Positions 33,226 through 46,030 of a stretch of DNA of 64,000 bases are shown here, in pieces. The DNA is from Vicugna pacos (Eukaryota; Chordata; Mammalia; Artiodactyla; Camelidae). Both the position numbers and the translations under genes were made by a program. Positions within the stretch are counted from its first letter, which is position 1; the number at the start of each line of letters is the position of its first letter. The notes under the pieces are model-generated. The model saw nothing but the letters and a program-made list of their open reading frames with translations, had not been told where the DNA came from and ran no database searches. The stretch spans positions 10,811,001 to 10,875,000 of the forward strand of contig NC_132993.1 of assembly GCF_048564905.1 (NCBI RefSeq), read 5' to 3'.

Positions 33226-35211
33226 TCAACTGTTAATGATGAAATTTTCAAGATTCTCTACTCTGTATAGTCCTCTCTATTTTCTCTCTCTTTTAAAGAG
33301 TTTGACTGGAGACTTCTTTCTATGGGAATTATTTTTCAGTTTACTGCAGCTTCTATAACTAAATGACACTTAGTATGCCTGAAATTCAACAGTAGCACCA
33401 ACTGATGCCTGCCGCTCCGATGGCCCCTCCAGTGGCAGGGAGGGGATTCTCCTAAGAGAACTGCCCTCTTCTGAGCCCAGGGATCACTGTGGAGTGCCCT
33501 GCTGGAAGATTCTGTCCCTGAACCTGTGCAGGTATGACATTTACAGAAGTGGGCCAATTCGGGGGTTATCCACCCTTCCAACTGAAATCACCAGAATAAA
33601 AATAATTGTCTTCATTCCATGCCTCTTTTTTAGCCCTTTCCACAGAGGTGTCTCCATCAGCCTCCCATTTTAAGCTGCTTTACAACAGGGCCTTCGTTCA
33701 CTCAGTTAGGGAGGAGAATGAGACCTGGGACATGGGAAACTGGAGCAATGAATAATTTTGGGGGTGAGTAGGGAATACTGGGGCACAAATTCAGGGTCAA
33801 TTCCAGGAAAATATATCTGACTCTTTCTTTTGTTTGTTGAATACATTTTTATTGAACAGCTACTATGTGCCAGACCTACGATCAGACATTGGGATACAAG
33901 CATGAACCCAAAAAAGTCTCTGCTCTCATGAAGTTTCTAGTTTTGCATCCAGTATATCTCACACAGTCCTGGATCCTGGGGTTACAATGTAAAAGGATAT
34001 GAAGTCCAGTCTCTCCAAGGCCATATTTGCCTGTGAGGAGTCAGATGGGGCCAACATTTCAAGCTGGATTATAAGGACAAAAGTTGGGGTTTCTTTAAAT
34101 TGATGTAGGACCACAGAGAAAATGAATGATTTATCTTTCTGGAAAGGAAGGGAGGACTTCACAGAAGTGGTGTGGTTTTAAGTAAGATTCGTAGGAAAAG
34201 AAATAATTCTCTGGTAGACTAGACAGAGGGACCAGCATAGGAAAAGTCCAGGGGCTTATGACATTTTTGGAGTTTAGAAAAGGTTCAGTAGAGCTGGAAA
34301 GTACAGTTGAGGGAGGATGTGAATAGCTGAAAAGGAAGATAAGTTTCTCCTCCTCCTCCTCTTTACCCTTCAATAAAAGTGTGCAAGAGGAGCAGAAGCT
34401 GCTGTTCTTATAGCAGAGGGAGGCTTGGTGTTGGCTGTGTACAAGTGGTAGCTGCTCATAGAACATCTCACTCATTTCTTTGCCGTGGACCCAGCAGTTC
34501 ACTCGGCATCTGTTTAAGAAGAAGTCACCATCATCGGCATCAGAACCCAAACCAGATCTTTCTCCTACCTGAGTACAGCGAGGATTTTACTGCCTCGGCA
34601 TCCAGCATCACCCTCAACACTACCCAGCAGGACAGACATCTGTCTACGCTCCGAGACTTTGCTCTGCTTTGTTTCTGACTGACTTATGCCCTGTGACCAT
34701 TCTTATTCAAAATGTATCAGGAAAACCAGTAGCCCAAAGAGACTCTATTCGGGCAAATAAGACAGACAGTGGTAAGGGAAGCCTCCCATACTGCTATTTG
34801 GAACACGGGGCTGGACTGAAACAGAAGAAGACTTCTTGTGTCAGGACAGTGATGAATGGAACTGTAGGAGTCAGCCTTGCAGATGAGAAGAGTAGACCAT
34901 GGAAGGTGGAGAGACAGCTCGTGCAAAGGCTCAGAGGGGGTCAGAGAGCATTGGTTCAGTGATGCTGGAATGAAAACCAGCAGGGGTGAGGGGACTGAAG
35001 GCCAGCTAGATCTCCAGAGTCCAGATTGTGAAATACCTTTGTGTCAGGTTAAGATATCTAAATTTTACCATGAATGTAAAAGAGAAGGATAGGGAATGTG
35101 TGAAGGGACTGGGAGAATGATCAAATCTATGTATGATGCATGTCACTCTAGTGGCAATGAGGAGGAAAAGGTGGAAGAGGACAAGAGGCAGGGAAGAAGG
35201 GTTCTTTTTTT
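33226..35211. other. Intergenic DNA
   Basis: No gene recognised. Segments near 33930-34200 and 34900-35160 read like one ancient repeat class that I cannot name. Confidence 0.4.
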
Positions 35212-35370
35212 AAAAAATTAAATTAATTAAACTTTTTAAATTGAAGTACAGTCAATCACATGTCAATTTCTGGTGTATGGCATAATGTCCCAACCATGCA
35301 TATACATATGTATATTCATTTTCATATTTTTTTCATTGAAAGTTACTACAAGATCTTGAACATATAGAAG
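35212..35370 (-). mobile_element. L1 3'-end fragment
   Basis: Reverse L1 tail with 'ttgaagtacagtcaatcaca', 'ttctggtgtatggcataatg' and 'ttactacaagatcttgaaca'. Diverged relative to the other copies. Confidence 0.75.
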
Positions 35371-36480
35371 AAGGATTCTTAACCCTCCAGGCATCACATC
35401 AAAACACCTGACCATAGAAGACAGGGCTCCCCGAGTTCGCTGGATCGGGCGCCTACAACAGAGGGTGATGAACTCTGGGGGAATAAGCTGAGCTGAGGAA
35501 CCTATAAATTAGGAATGTGGAAATACCTAGTAGGTGGTTCAGAGAACTAGCTTGGAGCTAACGAGAGATGCAATGTGAATCGTGGATTGGATGACATTAT
35601 CCAAGATGCATGTGCAGATCGAGAAGACAAGAATAAAAAGTCCAGAAATCAGGATAAAATAAGGAAGAGAAGAGGAAGAGCCCACACGAAAGACTGCAAA
35701 GGAGTGGACAGTACTGTGGGGATCAAACGTAAAAGAAAGATAACCAAGCAGTGTCCTTTACAATCAAATACATATCTTGTTCTACGGATCGTTTTCTCAC
35801 AGACTGAGCCCCTTCGGAGAAGAGACCAAGACAAAGACTCTGCCTGGCTTTGCTCTCCGGAAACCTCAAGACCGGGGGTTCACATCTGGGCCAGCAGCCA
35901 CTTCTTCTCAGGAGACATAGGGCCCCAGCGCCGACAGCTGCACTTTCATCTGCTGCCTGAGTAACAGCAGAGTTATTCACGGTCCCAGGTCTGGCCTTGT
36001 GTGGATGGAGACCCGGTTCTGCAAGATTTGGTTTGTCCAGGCAAGAAGCACTGATCTGTGGAGTAGCTTCCCAAAGGCCAGGACGGTCTCCAAAGGGGTC
36101 CAGGGCTAAACACAGGGAAGCTTTTGGAGGGTTTTCTTTGCAACTACAATTTCTGTTCCTTGTGTCTCATGTAGATTTAGTTAAAACTCCATTCATTTCG
36201 AGATAGGATTGTGAAAATCATCAGTTCATGTCCTTCTGCTATTTCAGTGTTCAAAGCCACGGAGTGAGGACCCGAGGGTTGAGAAGAGGGACTGCGTGGG
36301 AAAGGAAAAGGCCTTTGAGCCGCTGTGAGTGAAGTAACCTGCTTTACGTGAGGAAGGAACCGTTAACCAGAGATGATGGTCTGTGGAGAAAATCAAAGGA
36401 ATCGTTTCCTGTTTCCTCCCCTGCAGGTCGCCACGAGGCAACCGTCAAATACCATCCCACTTATCTTGCTGGACACAACT
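35371..36480. other. Intergenic DNA
   Basis: No gene or clear repeat recognised. Confidence 0.4.
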
Positions 36481-36600
36481 GGCGCCGGCCTCAGCGGGGC
36501 GGTGCAGGAGGGCGCAGGGGACGGGGCAGTCCGACCGCGGCCGGACCATCCCCCAGCTTGGTCGAGGCCAACCCGGGCACGGCCCTCTTCCCAGCTTGCT
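36481..36600. other. Short CpG-rich patch near TRBV25
   Basis: About 13 CpG dinucleotides in 120 bases, unlike the CpG-poor DNA around it. It starts about 110 bases beyond the TRBV25 RSS. No promoter motif or exon was recognised. Confidence 0.6.
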
Positions 36601-36711
36601 GCTCAGACCACACTGGCCGCTCAGGGCTGGGGAGTCGGTGGACACCTGCAGTGGCTTCTGCAGTTTGAGATGAGGTTTATGAAGTTGGGGCTTCCTCACT
36701 TTTGTGATGAA

Positions 36712-36750
36712 CTTTTTTGTGCTGTCTGTAAGTGCCTGCGCAGTGCTGTG
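36712..36750 (-). other. TRBV25 recombination signal (23-RSS)
   Basis: Minus strand: heptamer CACAGCA, 23-base spacer, nonamer ACAAAAAAG. The nonamer core is good; the last two heptamer bases are non-consensus. Confidence 0.88.
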
Positions 36751-37221
36751 CATTCACTGCTGGCACAGAAGTATCTAGATGTCTGTGAGGGGCTGGTGGC
36801 CTCCAGCGTCAGGGGAAACTGATCCTTCCTTATTCTGGAGACAGTGGACTCGGAGGGGCGATCTCCTTTCTCTGTGATGTTAACCCCGTGTGAATAATGG
36901 ATCAGCTGGGGTTCCATTCCGGGGTCTTGTCGATACCAGTACATGCTCTCATGGTCCATGGTTTGATTACATTCCAGAGTGATCTTCTTTCCTGTCCCTA
37001 TGACGGCATATCTTGGGGTCTGGTTAACATCGGCATTTGTGAGGCCTGAGAGATAAAGAATAAAATTGGCAACTGAGTCCAGGATGGGCCTGAATGCTGA
37101 AGCCAGAAGCAAACCTAATACAGAGAAAAATGCTTCTTCCTGATTTTAGAGAATTCTGTGTCTATGCCTTACCCGCACCCAGAAGGGAAAGGGCCACATA
37201 GCAGAGGAGCCTGACGGCCAT
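36751..37221 (-). CDS. TRBV25: T-cell receptor beta variable gene TRBV25
   Basis: V gene for the TCR beta chain. Exon 1 is 37221-37173 (leader MAVRLLCYVALSLLGA, donor GTAAGG) and exon 2 is 37045-36751 after CTCTCAG. The mature part begins ADVNQTPRYAVIGTGKK. The first Cys is in TLECNQTMDHES, Trp in [18 protein letters not shown], then GVNITEKGDRPSESTVSRIR and the end RYFCASSE. The PRYxVIGTGKKITLEC and SSESTVSRIR blocks match human TRBV25-1. Open frame, intact splice sites. A CRE-like half site (TACGTCA on the minus strand) lies about 80 bases upstream of the ATG. Predicted functional. Confidence 0.95.
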
Positions 37222-37224
37222 GGC

Positions 37225-38460
37225 GCAGTCGGGGTGAGAAGGGTGTCTCCCGGCTCTGGGGAAGTGGGACGGGCTCTTAATGAAGTCGCTCAGACTGGGA
37301 TGACGTAGTCCTTCTGGGCCCCACAGCTGTCCTGTTGATACCGTAGTGTCGTCTAGACCCTTTTACCCATCAGAGCACTGATATTTTTGTCCACGTCTCT
37401 CATCCAGAGGAGGCTAGATGCTTTGCTGGTCTTAACTCAGGTCTCTGTTTTGACAAAACATTAAATTGCACCTGTATTACAAGCAACGAAGATGAGAACA
37501 GTAACGCTTCGAAAGCTCGTAATAGGAGGACTTGACCTGATCAGGGAGGTCGGCAGAGGCAGTGATGCTCGAGGTGAGTTCTGGGGGACGGGCTGGAATG
37601 AAGTCTGCAGAGCTGAGAAAGAAGCACATTTGGTGAGCAGCATGGCTCAGTCAGATGGGGTGCAGGGACCATCTGGCGAGGATTAAGTGGGACAACCCCT
37701 TAGGTAACACGCGTGAAGGGCTGAACGCAGTAACTGGCGTTCACCGGGTTCTCAGAAAATGTATTATTATTGCGTGATAATCACACAACGTTCCCCGTCT
37801 CGCTTCTCACTATTCGGTGTTCAGATTTCACTCACTTCATCAACTTAGGCTCCATGGCACAAGGTTCATCTTTCTTTAACTGCACTACCAATTGTGCCAG
37901 GACGGAAAATTCAGATCTGCAGTTTTTTTCCAATACATACTTGGGTAACATTGGCTAAAAAATTTTGGATGCTGCTGCTATGAACAGAATCCAAAACAAA
38001 CACTCCTCTCTCCTCTCTCTTTCCTCATGTCATCTTGAGAAATGTTTTTAGCTGTGACTGTGAGCCACGAAGATTAATCCCAAGTTTCCTTCCCCCTTTG
38101 TCTGCTCCCTCTGCCCCAGTTCACTAGGATACACACCCAATAAAACTCCTGCTTGCAGACTGCTGACCCGGGCTTTTGGATTTTGACTATTACGGCTCCA
38201 CTGTTTAAGGATCACCTCTTCAGTTTTCTTGGATGTATTAACACCGGTAGGTCCCTGCTCACTCTTGCTCTCTCTCCCCTGTGTCCTGAATGAATATAAC
38301 GCTTATGACTTACAGACCCTGAAATACTCTCATTAGGGGCTCTCTTAAGATAAAGGTAATCATTAAAATCATTGGTGACATTTGGTCTTTGCTTTTACTG
38401 TGAAAGCTGGTCTTCCATTAATAGGAAGTGGCCAGGAAGAGAAAAATCAATGAAGCTTTA
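37225..38460. other. TRBV25 upstream region
   Basis: Promoter-proximal DNA followed by unique-looking sequence. A MIR-like tail may lie near 37660-37760. An LTR-like 3' part near 38040-38220 was not firm enough to call. Confidence 0.4.
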
Positions 38461-38474
38461 CTGCCCCCTGCTGG
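38461..38474 (-). promoter_or_regulatory. CTCF-like motif upstream of TRBV25
   Basis: The minus strand reads CCAGCAGGGGGCAG, an excellent CTCF core match, about 1.24 kb upstream of the TRBV25 ATG and in the gene's orientation. Confidence 0.65.
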
Positions 38475-41400
38475 AAAAAAAGTGGAATGGGTGAATAGAG
38501 AGAGATCTGGAGAGATTCTTTCTGATGAATTTTAAAGAAACAGGAAGGGGAGAGGCTTCCAGTTGATCTAAGTGTGAGGAGGTGTTAGGATTGAGTGATG
38601 AGTCGATAAAAGTTCTCAGCAGGGCCTGGATGTAAAATCTTTATCTCGCGGTAGAGATGGCTAAAGAAAGAAGGAAGGATGAGAGGGGTAGATCTTGGGT
38701 TGGGAGTAGATATGAGAGAGGCTCAGGTTCTGCTCAGGGGAAGGGATGCTTGAAGGCAGGGATAAACCATGTGCCCCTTGTTGCCTGTGCAGGAGTGACT
38801 CATGCGTGCCCACCTTTCCGGGACAGCCAGGGAAGTCTCTGGAGCAGCTGACGAGAATTTCTAAATGTCAACAATTAGGGATACAGGAATCATCAGAGAT
38901 AATTGTTACATACATCTGTATGCATTTTTTGGTCCAGTAAAAACACCCTGTCTCATTTTCTAGTCTTCTTTGTCTTCTTATATAATTATGCTTAAAGGAC
39001 TTGCAGGTCAGGGTGGGGGGGTGTGTGGAGGACTTAAACACCCACCAGAGCTCAGAAAACATGTTATTTGGAAGAAAATCCTGAACTACTTGAGACGTGT
39101 TTGAGTCTATTTCCCTCTCCTGTCCTCCGTCCCATCCTTCTACTTTTTCTTCACTCAGTCAAACAATGTTCTCAGTTCTAGGGGTGTCAAACTGGAGGGA
39201 CATCACTCTCAAACTAAAGAACACAGTCTCGGGAAGGGTGAGCATAAAGTGATTTATGAAAGAATACGCCAACTGTGGTAGTTTTAGAATGGATAGGAGC
39301 CGAGTCTTCCCTGTCTGTAGGAGTCAGAAAAGCCTTTATGGAGAAGCTAATCTCACAGCTAAGAATGAAAGGACATGCAAGAGTGAGCCAGGCGGTCAAG
39401 CAGCAGTGACCCACTTCAGACACAGGAGAAGCCTTTGCAAAGGTGAGGCCATGCGATTTGGCTTGGCCCCTTCAGTGAAATACGAAACATTCGGCAGAGC
39501 TGGACTCTCAAGTTCTGCAGTGAATTTGGAAGACTTGGTCATACTTTTAGACAGAGACCTCTTCATGAAGGGCTTTGTGGAGAACGTTGGACTCAGTCAG
39601 GCTGGTGGGAATGTCCAAGACAGAGGAGAGCCGATGCAGTAAGAGGCTGGCGGACCAGTGAGAAGAACACTGCATCTTTTCTAAGTGACAGGTGATGAGG
39701 GCCTGCAGTAAAGTAGAGGCAACGAAGAAGGACAGGATCAGCTGAATCAGATAAGCGTGTGTGTTGGAAACTGTGATGAGTCTCCTGTCTGTCCCTTTAG
39801 GCATGAAGGCCATCTCCCCTGCCTGCTAGGCATGCTGCTGGCTGGCGGCCCTCCTTGTGAGTTGTCTTGGCTAAAGGGACCCCTCTTCCCCTGAGGGCAG
39901 CCCCCTTCTCAGGGCCATCGTGTCCAATATGGCTGCACTGAAAGCGGGCATGAGACCCGGGCTCCTCACCTCCTCTTTGGATAATTCTAGGGGCCACCTC
40001 CACCTCCCAGCACCCTGTGGACTCAGCTTAGGCCTTTGTGGAGGCTGCAGGACTGCCCAGCTTCTCCTCTGCCCCACGCAACTTCCTTCTTTTCCCTCCT
40101 GCCCATGTTGATCATAAGGGCACTTTCTAATAATCTTCCTGAACACTAATGTCCCTTGTAAAGTCCATTTTCCAGAAAACCAAATTGATGACAATGTGCA
40201 ATATAGAAGTAATAGATTTATCAATGGATGTAATGTGAGGACTAATGGAAAAGAGGAACTTAGAACCATCATTCCACTCACTGAGACAGAAGTACTGTAT
40301 ATGGGCCAGAGTGGATGCATGTAGGAGCGGGGAGGCAATATATTCAGCAATAAATTACTTGAGTTTGAATTGTAGGCCATCCAGCTGGAAGTGTTGAGGA
40401 GAAGACTGAATTTATCATTTAGGAACTCATGCAAGAAATTGTCAAAACCATGGATGGGAAGGTTAAGGGAAAATAGTTATACTGAGGGGGAAAAATGCAG
40501 AAGAAAAGTCCAGGGAAATCTACTACAAATGTCCAGTAGACTGTAAAATGGAACAGTTACAGCTCATGAGAGAAGAATTATTATTACAGGTAAGATTGCC
40601 TGTGAAGTGTGTATAGAATGCTGGGAACAAAACTCCATAGAAAACTGATTTTTTTTTCCAAGGGAAAACATGAAACAGAACTCATGAAGGACACTGGAAA
40701 ACAAAAAAGAAGTATGACTCACCCCTCGCCCAGATTAAAAGCGGTAGAAAACAAAAGCAATTTGGTTCTTTGTGTCTGAACATCACCAGATCCTGTGGAT
40801 TCTTCTGTTGAAATAACTAAGGCTTCCAAGGTAAGAAGAGAAAGCACATTAGGAAGGATTTAACCTGGTCCGCAGGCAGACTCTTACATCATGCTTAGCA
40901 GTCCTTGATTAAGTAGCTTTGTGCCTACAGTTCACTGGCTCCTAAGAGGGTTCTCCCTGCAGGGCAGTCAGGGTCTTTTTTTCCAATGCCTTGAGAGAAA
41001 GAGGAATCTCCAAGCTCCTAGCTTTGCCTCCATGTTGGACAGTAGGCGTATTTTTTTGAATTCAGTACATCCAGGAAATGAAACAAGTCTTTCTGCTCCT
41101 GCAGGTTAAGATTAATCTCAGGACAGATTCAAGTATGGAGCAGTAGATGAAAGATAATTTTTATAGATCACTATCTCTGGTAGTTGAACTCCACCTTCTG
41201 AGTCAAATTGAATGGTAATTAAATTTACTTAGAATGAAGTTTTAGAAAACAAGCTAGTCTGTTTGTTCTCAGTATCAAGGCAACCACGTATAGAGCTAAA
41301 CAGCAGGATCTGGAGGGCCCAGGACTGAGAAAGGCTGGCAGGGTAGAGGGGCCATCAGCAGGGACAGAATGGGTGGGGATGCTGCAGAGTGGGTGGAGGG

Positions 41401-41727
41401 AGACAGGTGCCACAGGACCACTGAAAACCACACTGTAGAAGAGCCAACAAGAGATGCTTTTATTGAAAACCATCATGGTTTTCCCAAATGCTCAGGTTCA
41501 TTCTCCTAGGAGGACACTACTGGGCTAGCCCCACCAGAACAGGTAACGAGGGTCAGAGGATAGCTCTAGTCTAGCCTGTGCTTTTGGAGTCATCCCGTGG
41601 CCTGGGAGCCCTAACCCAAGGTGGCCCTGAGTTCAGATGGAGGCTCACCCAGGCACAGAATGACCTTGAAGGATCCTACATCTTGCATCCAGGAAGACTT
41701 CTGAGCCCTCCTGAGCAAATGTGCTGG
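38475..41727. other. Intergenic DNA between TRBV25 and TRBV24
   Basis: No gene recognised. The segment near 39560-39720 resembles unnamed ancient repeats. Human loci carry a humanin-like retrocopy (MTRNR2L6) in this interval; I did not see one. Confidence 0.4.
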
Positions 41728-41766
41728 TCTTCCTGTGCAGAGCACAGGTGGGCAGGAAGCACTGTG
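41728..41766 (-). other. TRBV24 recombination signal with weak nonamer
   Basis: Minus strand: perfect heptamer CACAGTG, 23-base spacer, then ACAGGAAGA, which lacks the usual central A-run. Joining efficiency may be low. Confidence 0.75.
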
Positions 41767-42239
41767 CAAATAACTGCTGGCACAGAGGTAAAAGGCTGTC
41801 TGGCTGGGGACGGGAGTCTCCAGGAACAAGAAGAACTTCTCCTTCTCCATACGAGAGACCCTGTAGCCATTGGAGAGCTCTCCTTTGTTGGTATCATTGA
41901 CATTGTAGGAGGAGTAGATCAGCCGGAGCCCTAGTCCTGGGTCTTGTCGATACCAGTACATATAATCGTGACCCTTAGTCTGAGAACATTCCAGTAAAAC
42001 ACTGTTTCCTGTGTTTGTGATCCTATTCCGTGGGGTCTGAGTCACACCAGTATCCATGGAGCCTGTGAGGAAACAAGACAGAAACTAGAGAAAGTCTGCG
42101 TAGGGTCCTCTTGCCACAGTCTTGAGGAAGAAGCTTCAGCCATGACCGGAAAAATTTAAGGCACGGATTCCCTATATTTCCCTAACTCACCTGTTCCCAG
42201 GAGACAAAAGGCCACACAGCAGAGGAGCATGGAGCCCAT
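41767..42239 (-). CDS. TRBV24: T-cell receptor beta variable gene TRBV24
   Basis: V gene for the TCR beta chain. Exon 1 is 42239-42191 (leader [16 protein letters not shown], donor GTGAG) and exon 2 is 42062-41767 after CCTCACAG. The mature part begins [18 protein letters not shown]. The first Cys is in [12 protein letters not shown], Trp in [18 protein letters not shown], then [15 protein letters not shown] and the end FYLCASSYL. Human TRBV24-1 shares [22 protein letters not shown] and the DINKGEISDGYSVSR block. The frame is open and the splice sites are good. A CRE-like decamer lies 89 bases upstream. Predicted functional, though the RSS nonamer is poor. Confidence 0.95.
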
Positions 42240-42327
42240 GGTGGGGAGAGGCAGGATGGAGGTGTTTCCACCTCTGAGGGCTGGGGGAACAGGACATGGA
42301 AATAGGAAACTGCAAGGATTCAGTAGA

Positions 42328-42337
42328 TGATGTCATT
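42328..42337 (-). promoter_or_regulatory. TRBV24 CRE-like decamer
   Basis: The minus strand reads AATGACATCA, nine of ten matches to AGTGAYRTCA, 89 bases upstream of the ATG. Confidence 0.6.
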
Positions 42338-42339
42338 GT

Positions 42340-43665
42340 CCTTCCCAACTGACTGGGCTCGAGAAAGATGCAACCACACCCCTTCCCACCACACCCCCCA
42401 AGGATCTAACCTTCAGTGCCGCACTCGTCTGGCGGTGGAGCTTTGGCTTACTTAGTGTGTGTCCTATCAGCGGATGCGGAAACTCCTGCTCCTTCCGCTT
42501 CCTGGTTCTTCTCTGCCATCTGTCAGAAAGCAGTCTCTCTCCCTCTTCTCAGAACCTGTCCGTTTCAGTTGTTCAAGGAAGCATCACCGTCCCAATTGAA
42601 TAGGGCACAGAGAAAGTTCAGAATCCTCTCAAATAAAAGGAGTCTAGTCTCACTGGAAGGCTGTGACCCTGTAACATTTCTCTTTTTTTTTCCTGCATTA
42701 ATTTTTTTCTAACTCAGGTCTAGGTAAGCTATGTGATTTGAATATATTCACCATAAATGTTGAGATTTTTTTTTTAAAAGAGAAGGGAAGCATGATACCT
42801 TTGTTCCAAGTTGCCACTGCTCTTTAGGGGATGCTGCTTTTTTGGTCAGTATTTTCTAGATGCAGATCTTCGCTTAAAGTATTAGCTCATTGCAGGAAGG
42901 CACTCACTCAATGTGGGTAGGGTTTGGAATTTCAAAATTTTAACATCTTCACTCATATTTTGAATGAACGGTAAATGGTTCCTTAAAGAAATATTTTTGG
43001 CATAACATAAATTGTTCCTGATTTTAGGAGGAAAGTGTTCAGTATTTCAGTGCAACAAATTAAAATATGGCACAGTGAGACAACAATGGTGTGAAATCCT
43101 GTGTGATGGACATAATAGGCAAAGTTGGTGGCCTCGTCTTGTCCTGGCTCCCCCTCGTCCGTGGATACATCATGGCATCTCACACCAGTCAATCCTGCTG
43201 CATATAACATTGAAAAATCTCCTTCTTAATCTTTTTTCTTTTGATTATGAAACATTCTAACACATACAGAGTACATACAATAGTATAATGAGCTTCCATG
43301 TCCCCACATTACCTGGCTTCAATAATCATCAACGCATGGCCTGTCTTGTTTATTCCCCGTTTGCTTCTCTCTCTCCTGTGTTATTTTGCACAGTTCCTGA
43401 TTTATTTGGAGCACCCAAGCACATTGTACAGCCAGTGCATCATTCCATATCACACATTCCACTATTCTCTCCCTTGTCTCTCTTTCTGAGTGGAGTTTTC
43501 CATTAATAATACCAATAGAAATGTGGACTTGTTCCAATAAATTGCATATCCTTGGGTTCAATGAACACAAACAAGGTCATTATAATAAAAAATCATCAGT
43601 TGGTCCTGTCCTTAATGGGAGAAATATAATTGCCCTAATTTGCAATTCTTAAACATGCTCATTTG
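42340..43665. other. TRBV24 upstream intergenic DNA
   Basis: No gene. About 43205-43560 resembles an old LINE sequence ('aatagtataatgagcttcca', 'cttcaataatcatcaac'). Confidence 0.4.
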
Positions 43666-43679
43666 CTGCCCCCTGCTGA
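43666..43679 (-). promoter_or_regulatory. CTCF-like motif upstream of TRBV24
   Basis: The minus strand reads TCAGCAGGGGGCAG, a close CTCF core match, about 1.43 kb upstream of the TRBV24 ATG. The short flank resembles that of the TRBV25 site at 38461, suggesting both descend from one duplicated cassette. Confidence 0.6.
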
Positions 43680-44289
43680 AGGCAATGATTTGAGTGGAAG
43701 AGAGATTTGGGAGCTGAATACAACCTATTATTGAGGGCGAGGTCACATCAGTTGAGAGAACAGAGGAGTCAGGTCCGGTGGAGTCCTACGGGAGGAGTCT
43801 GTAGACACAAGGCAAGGAGCGGAGACGCAGAAATCATTCTGGGAGCAGAATCTATGCCTGAGGAGGAGTGAGAGACTATTATCAGAGGAATGAATGGGAG
43901 AGATACATAACGGATGCGAAGGGAATTGAAAAAGACATTCTAATTTCTGGGCAACCGAGAAGGTCCTTGTTGGAATGGACCAATATTCCCTCTACTCTGG
44001 GCGGCTCATATGGCTTGCAAACCTTATCTATAATCCCCTTTTCCTCTGATTTACCTTCCACCACAGGCAGAGCACAGGCCTCTCGGTCTTACCCACATGC
44101 CATGCTCCTTGCCACATACGTGCTGTGTGTTCGTAGGTGATCTTAGGGACGCTGAGAACACTCTTCTCATTTGTGAATCATTAATCTGTATAACAAATGT
44201 CCTCCGGTACAAAGAATGCCAAAGGAGAAATGATGTTTTATCACTAGTTAGTCAAAAGAAAATTTTGTCTACCTTCAACTCTCAAGGGT

Positions 44290-46030
44290 GTTTTCTTCTA
44301 GAAGATTTGTAGTTTTAGCTTTGACACTTAGTCCTATGACCCATCTCAAATTGATTTTAGTTCATGGGATGAGGTACCAGAAAAGTCCATTCCTTCCCAT
44401 GTAATCATCCATTTGTTTCAATATTATTTGTTGAGAAAGTTGCTATCGTAATGCTTTAAAATTTTCAATCCATAAACAGGATATATCTTTTCATTTTTAG
44501 TATTTTCTTTAGTTTCCATTTGTGATGCTTTGTAGTTCTTCATTGACCATCGTTTGCTAAATTTATTGATGCTACTATATATGGAATTGTTTCCTAAAGT
44601 TTATTTTTCAGTTGTTTGCAACTAGTCTAGAAACATCTGATTTTTAATTTTGATGTGGTATCTTGTGATCTTTCTAAAGTCACTAATTGTTTCTAGTTGT
44701 GGATCACTGATTTCTATATAAATAATCTATTTATATAATTTCTATATAATAAATATAAATTTATTTATAATTTATAAATACATAAAGTTTATAAATATAT
44801 ATAAATAATATAATCTAATAAATATTATATAATATAAACAATCTGAAAATAGTGATAATTTCACCTCTCCTTTTACAGTATTTAGGATTTTTATTTCGTT
44901 TTTATTTGGCCTATGACACAGTTTAGGTCTTCCAATATAATGTTGAAGAAAACTAATGAGAGAAAACGTCATGCCTTGTTCCTGATTATAGGAAGAATGT
45001 GTCCAATATTCACCATTACGTTGGGTGGTAGCTGTAAATTTTTCATTGATAGGCTCTATCAGATTGAGAAAGCTCTCTTCTATTACCAGGACTGAGAGTG
45101 TTCATTTTGAAAGTACTGGATTTTTCAAATGTTTTCTCAGTACCTATTGAGATGGTAAAATGGTTATTCTTCATTATTTTGCTAGCATGATGACATCCAT
45201 TGATTTCTGAGTGCTAACTCATTGTGCCTCTTGCAGTAAATTCACTGGGTCCTGATGCATTATCACATGCACAGATACATACACATACACACATGCACAC
45301 ATTACACAAATGCATTTGGGCTGGATTTGTTAACATGTTGGGAAAAATCTTTTCACCTACGGTCATATAGGATAGTGTTCTGTAATATCTTAGATTTGGG
45401 CATTAGGGTTTTGCTAGTTTTATATAATGAGTTATGAATTGTTTCTACCTCTTATTTTCTAAAAAAAAAAGAAAAGTTAGGTAAAGCTGGCATTTTTTCC
45501 TCTGAAATGTTTGAAAAAATTCACCAGGAAAGGAATTCAGGTTTGTAGTTTCCTTTGAAAGAATGTTTTTGATAAAGAATTAAATTTCCTTCAAATAAGG
45601 TTCTTCACATTCCTAATTTCATCTCTAGTCAGTTTGATAAGTTGCGTTTTTCAAATAATTTCACTTCACCTAGTTGTAGAATTGATTGGCGTATTCTTAT
45701 GACAGTCTACCATTTAATGTCTGCTGGATCTATGGAGATGATCTCCTTTGCATCATTGATATGGTAACTTGTGTTTTTTCCTTTTTTGTCTTGACTGTTC
45801 CGGGTTTATCACTGTTATCGATTAATCAAATTATGTCATATTTTCCTCTAAATCCTTGAACATTTTTGTAACAGCTCCTTAAAAATCCTTGTCTGAAGTT
45901 CCCAGCATCTGTGTTATTCATGGTTGGTTTCTGCTGCCATTTTTTCCTACATTGGGTCATATTTTCCCATTTATTCCCAAGTCTAACACTTTGTTGTTGC
46001 ATGATTCAAATTGTGTATACTACCTTGTTA
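44290..46030 (-). mobile_element. Old L1 LINE remnant
   Basis: Long AT-rich segment with reverse L1-type phrases such as 'cccatctcaaattgatttta', 'tgatgacatccattgattt' and 'aatgttgaagaaaactaatg'. Highly diverged and broken, much older than the L1 copies with intact tails. Includes an extreme AT-rich part (about 44700-44840). Confidence 0.55.

Noticed and set aside
36348-36822. Overlapping plus-strand frames in the CpG-rich patch
   Set aside because: Open frames arise from GC-rich composition and antisense TRBV25; no homology seen.
38040-38220. Possible LTR 3' part with AATAAA ('cccaataaaactcctgc')
   Set aside because: Only a short suggestive stretch; no clear TG...CA limits or family match.
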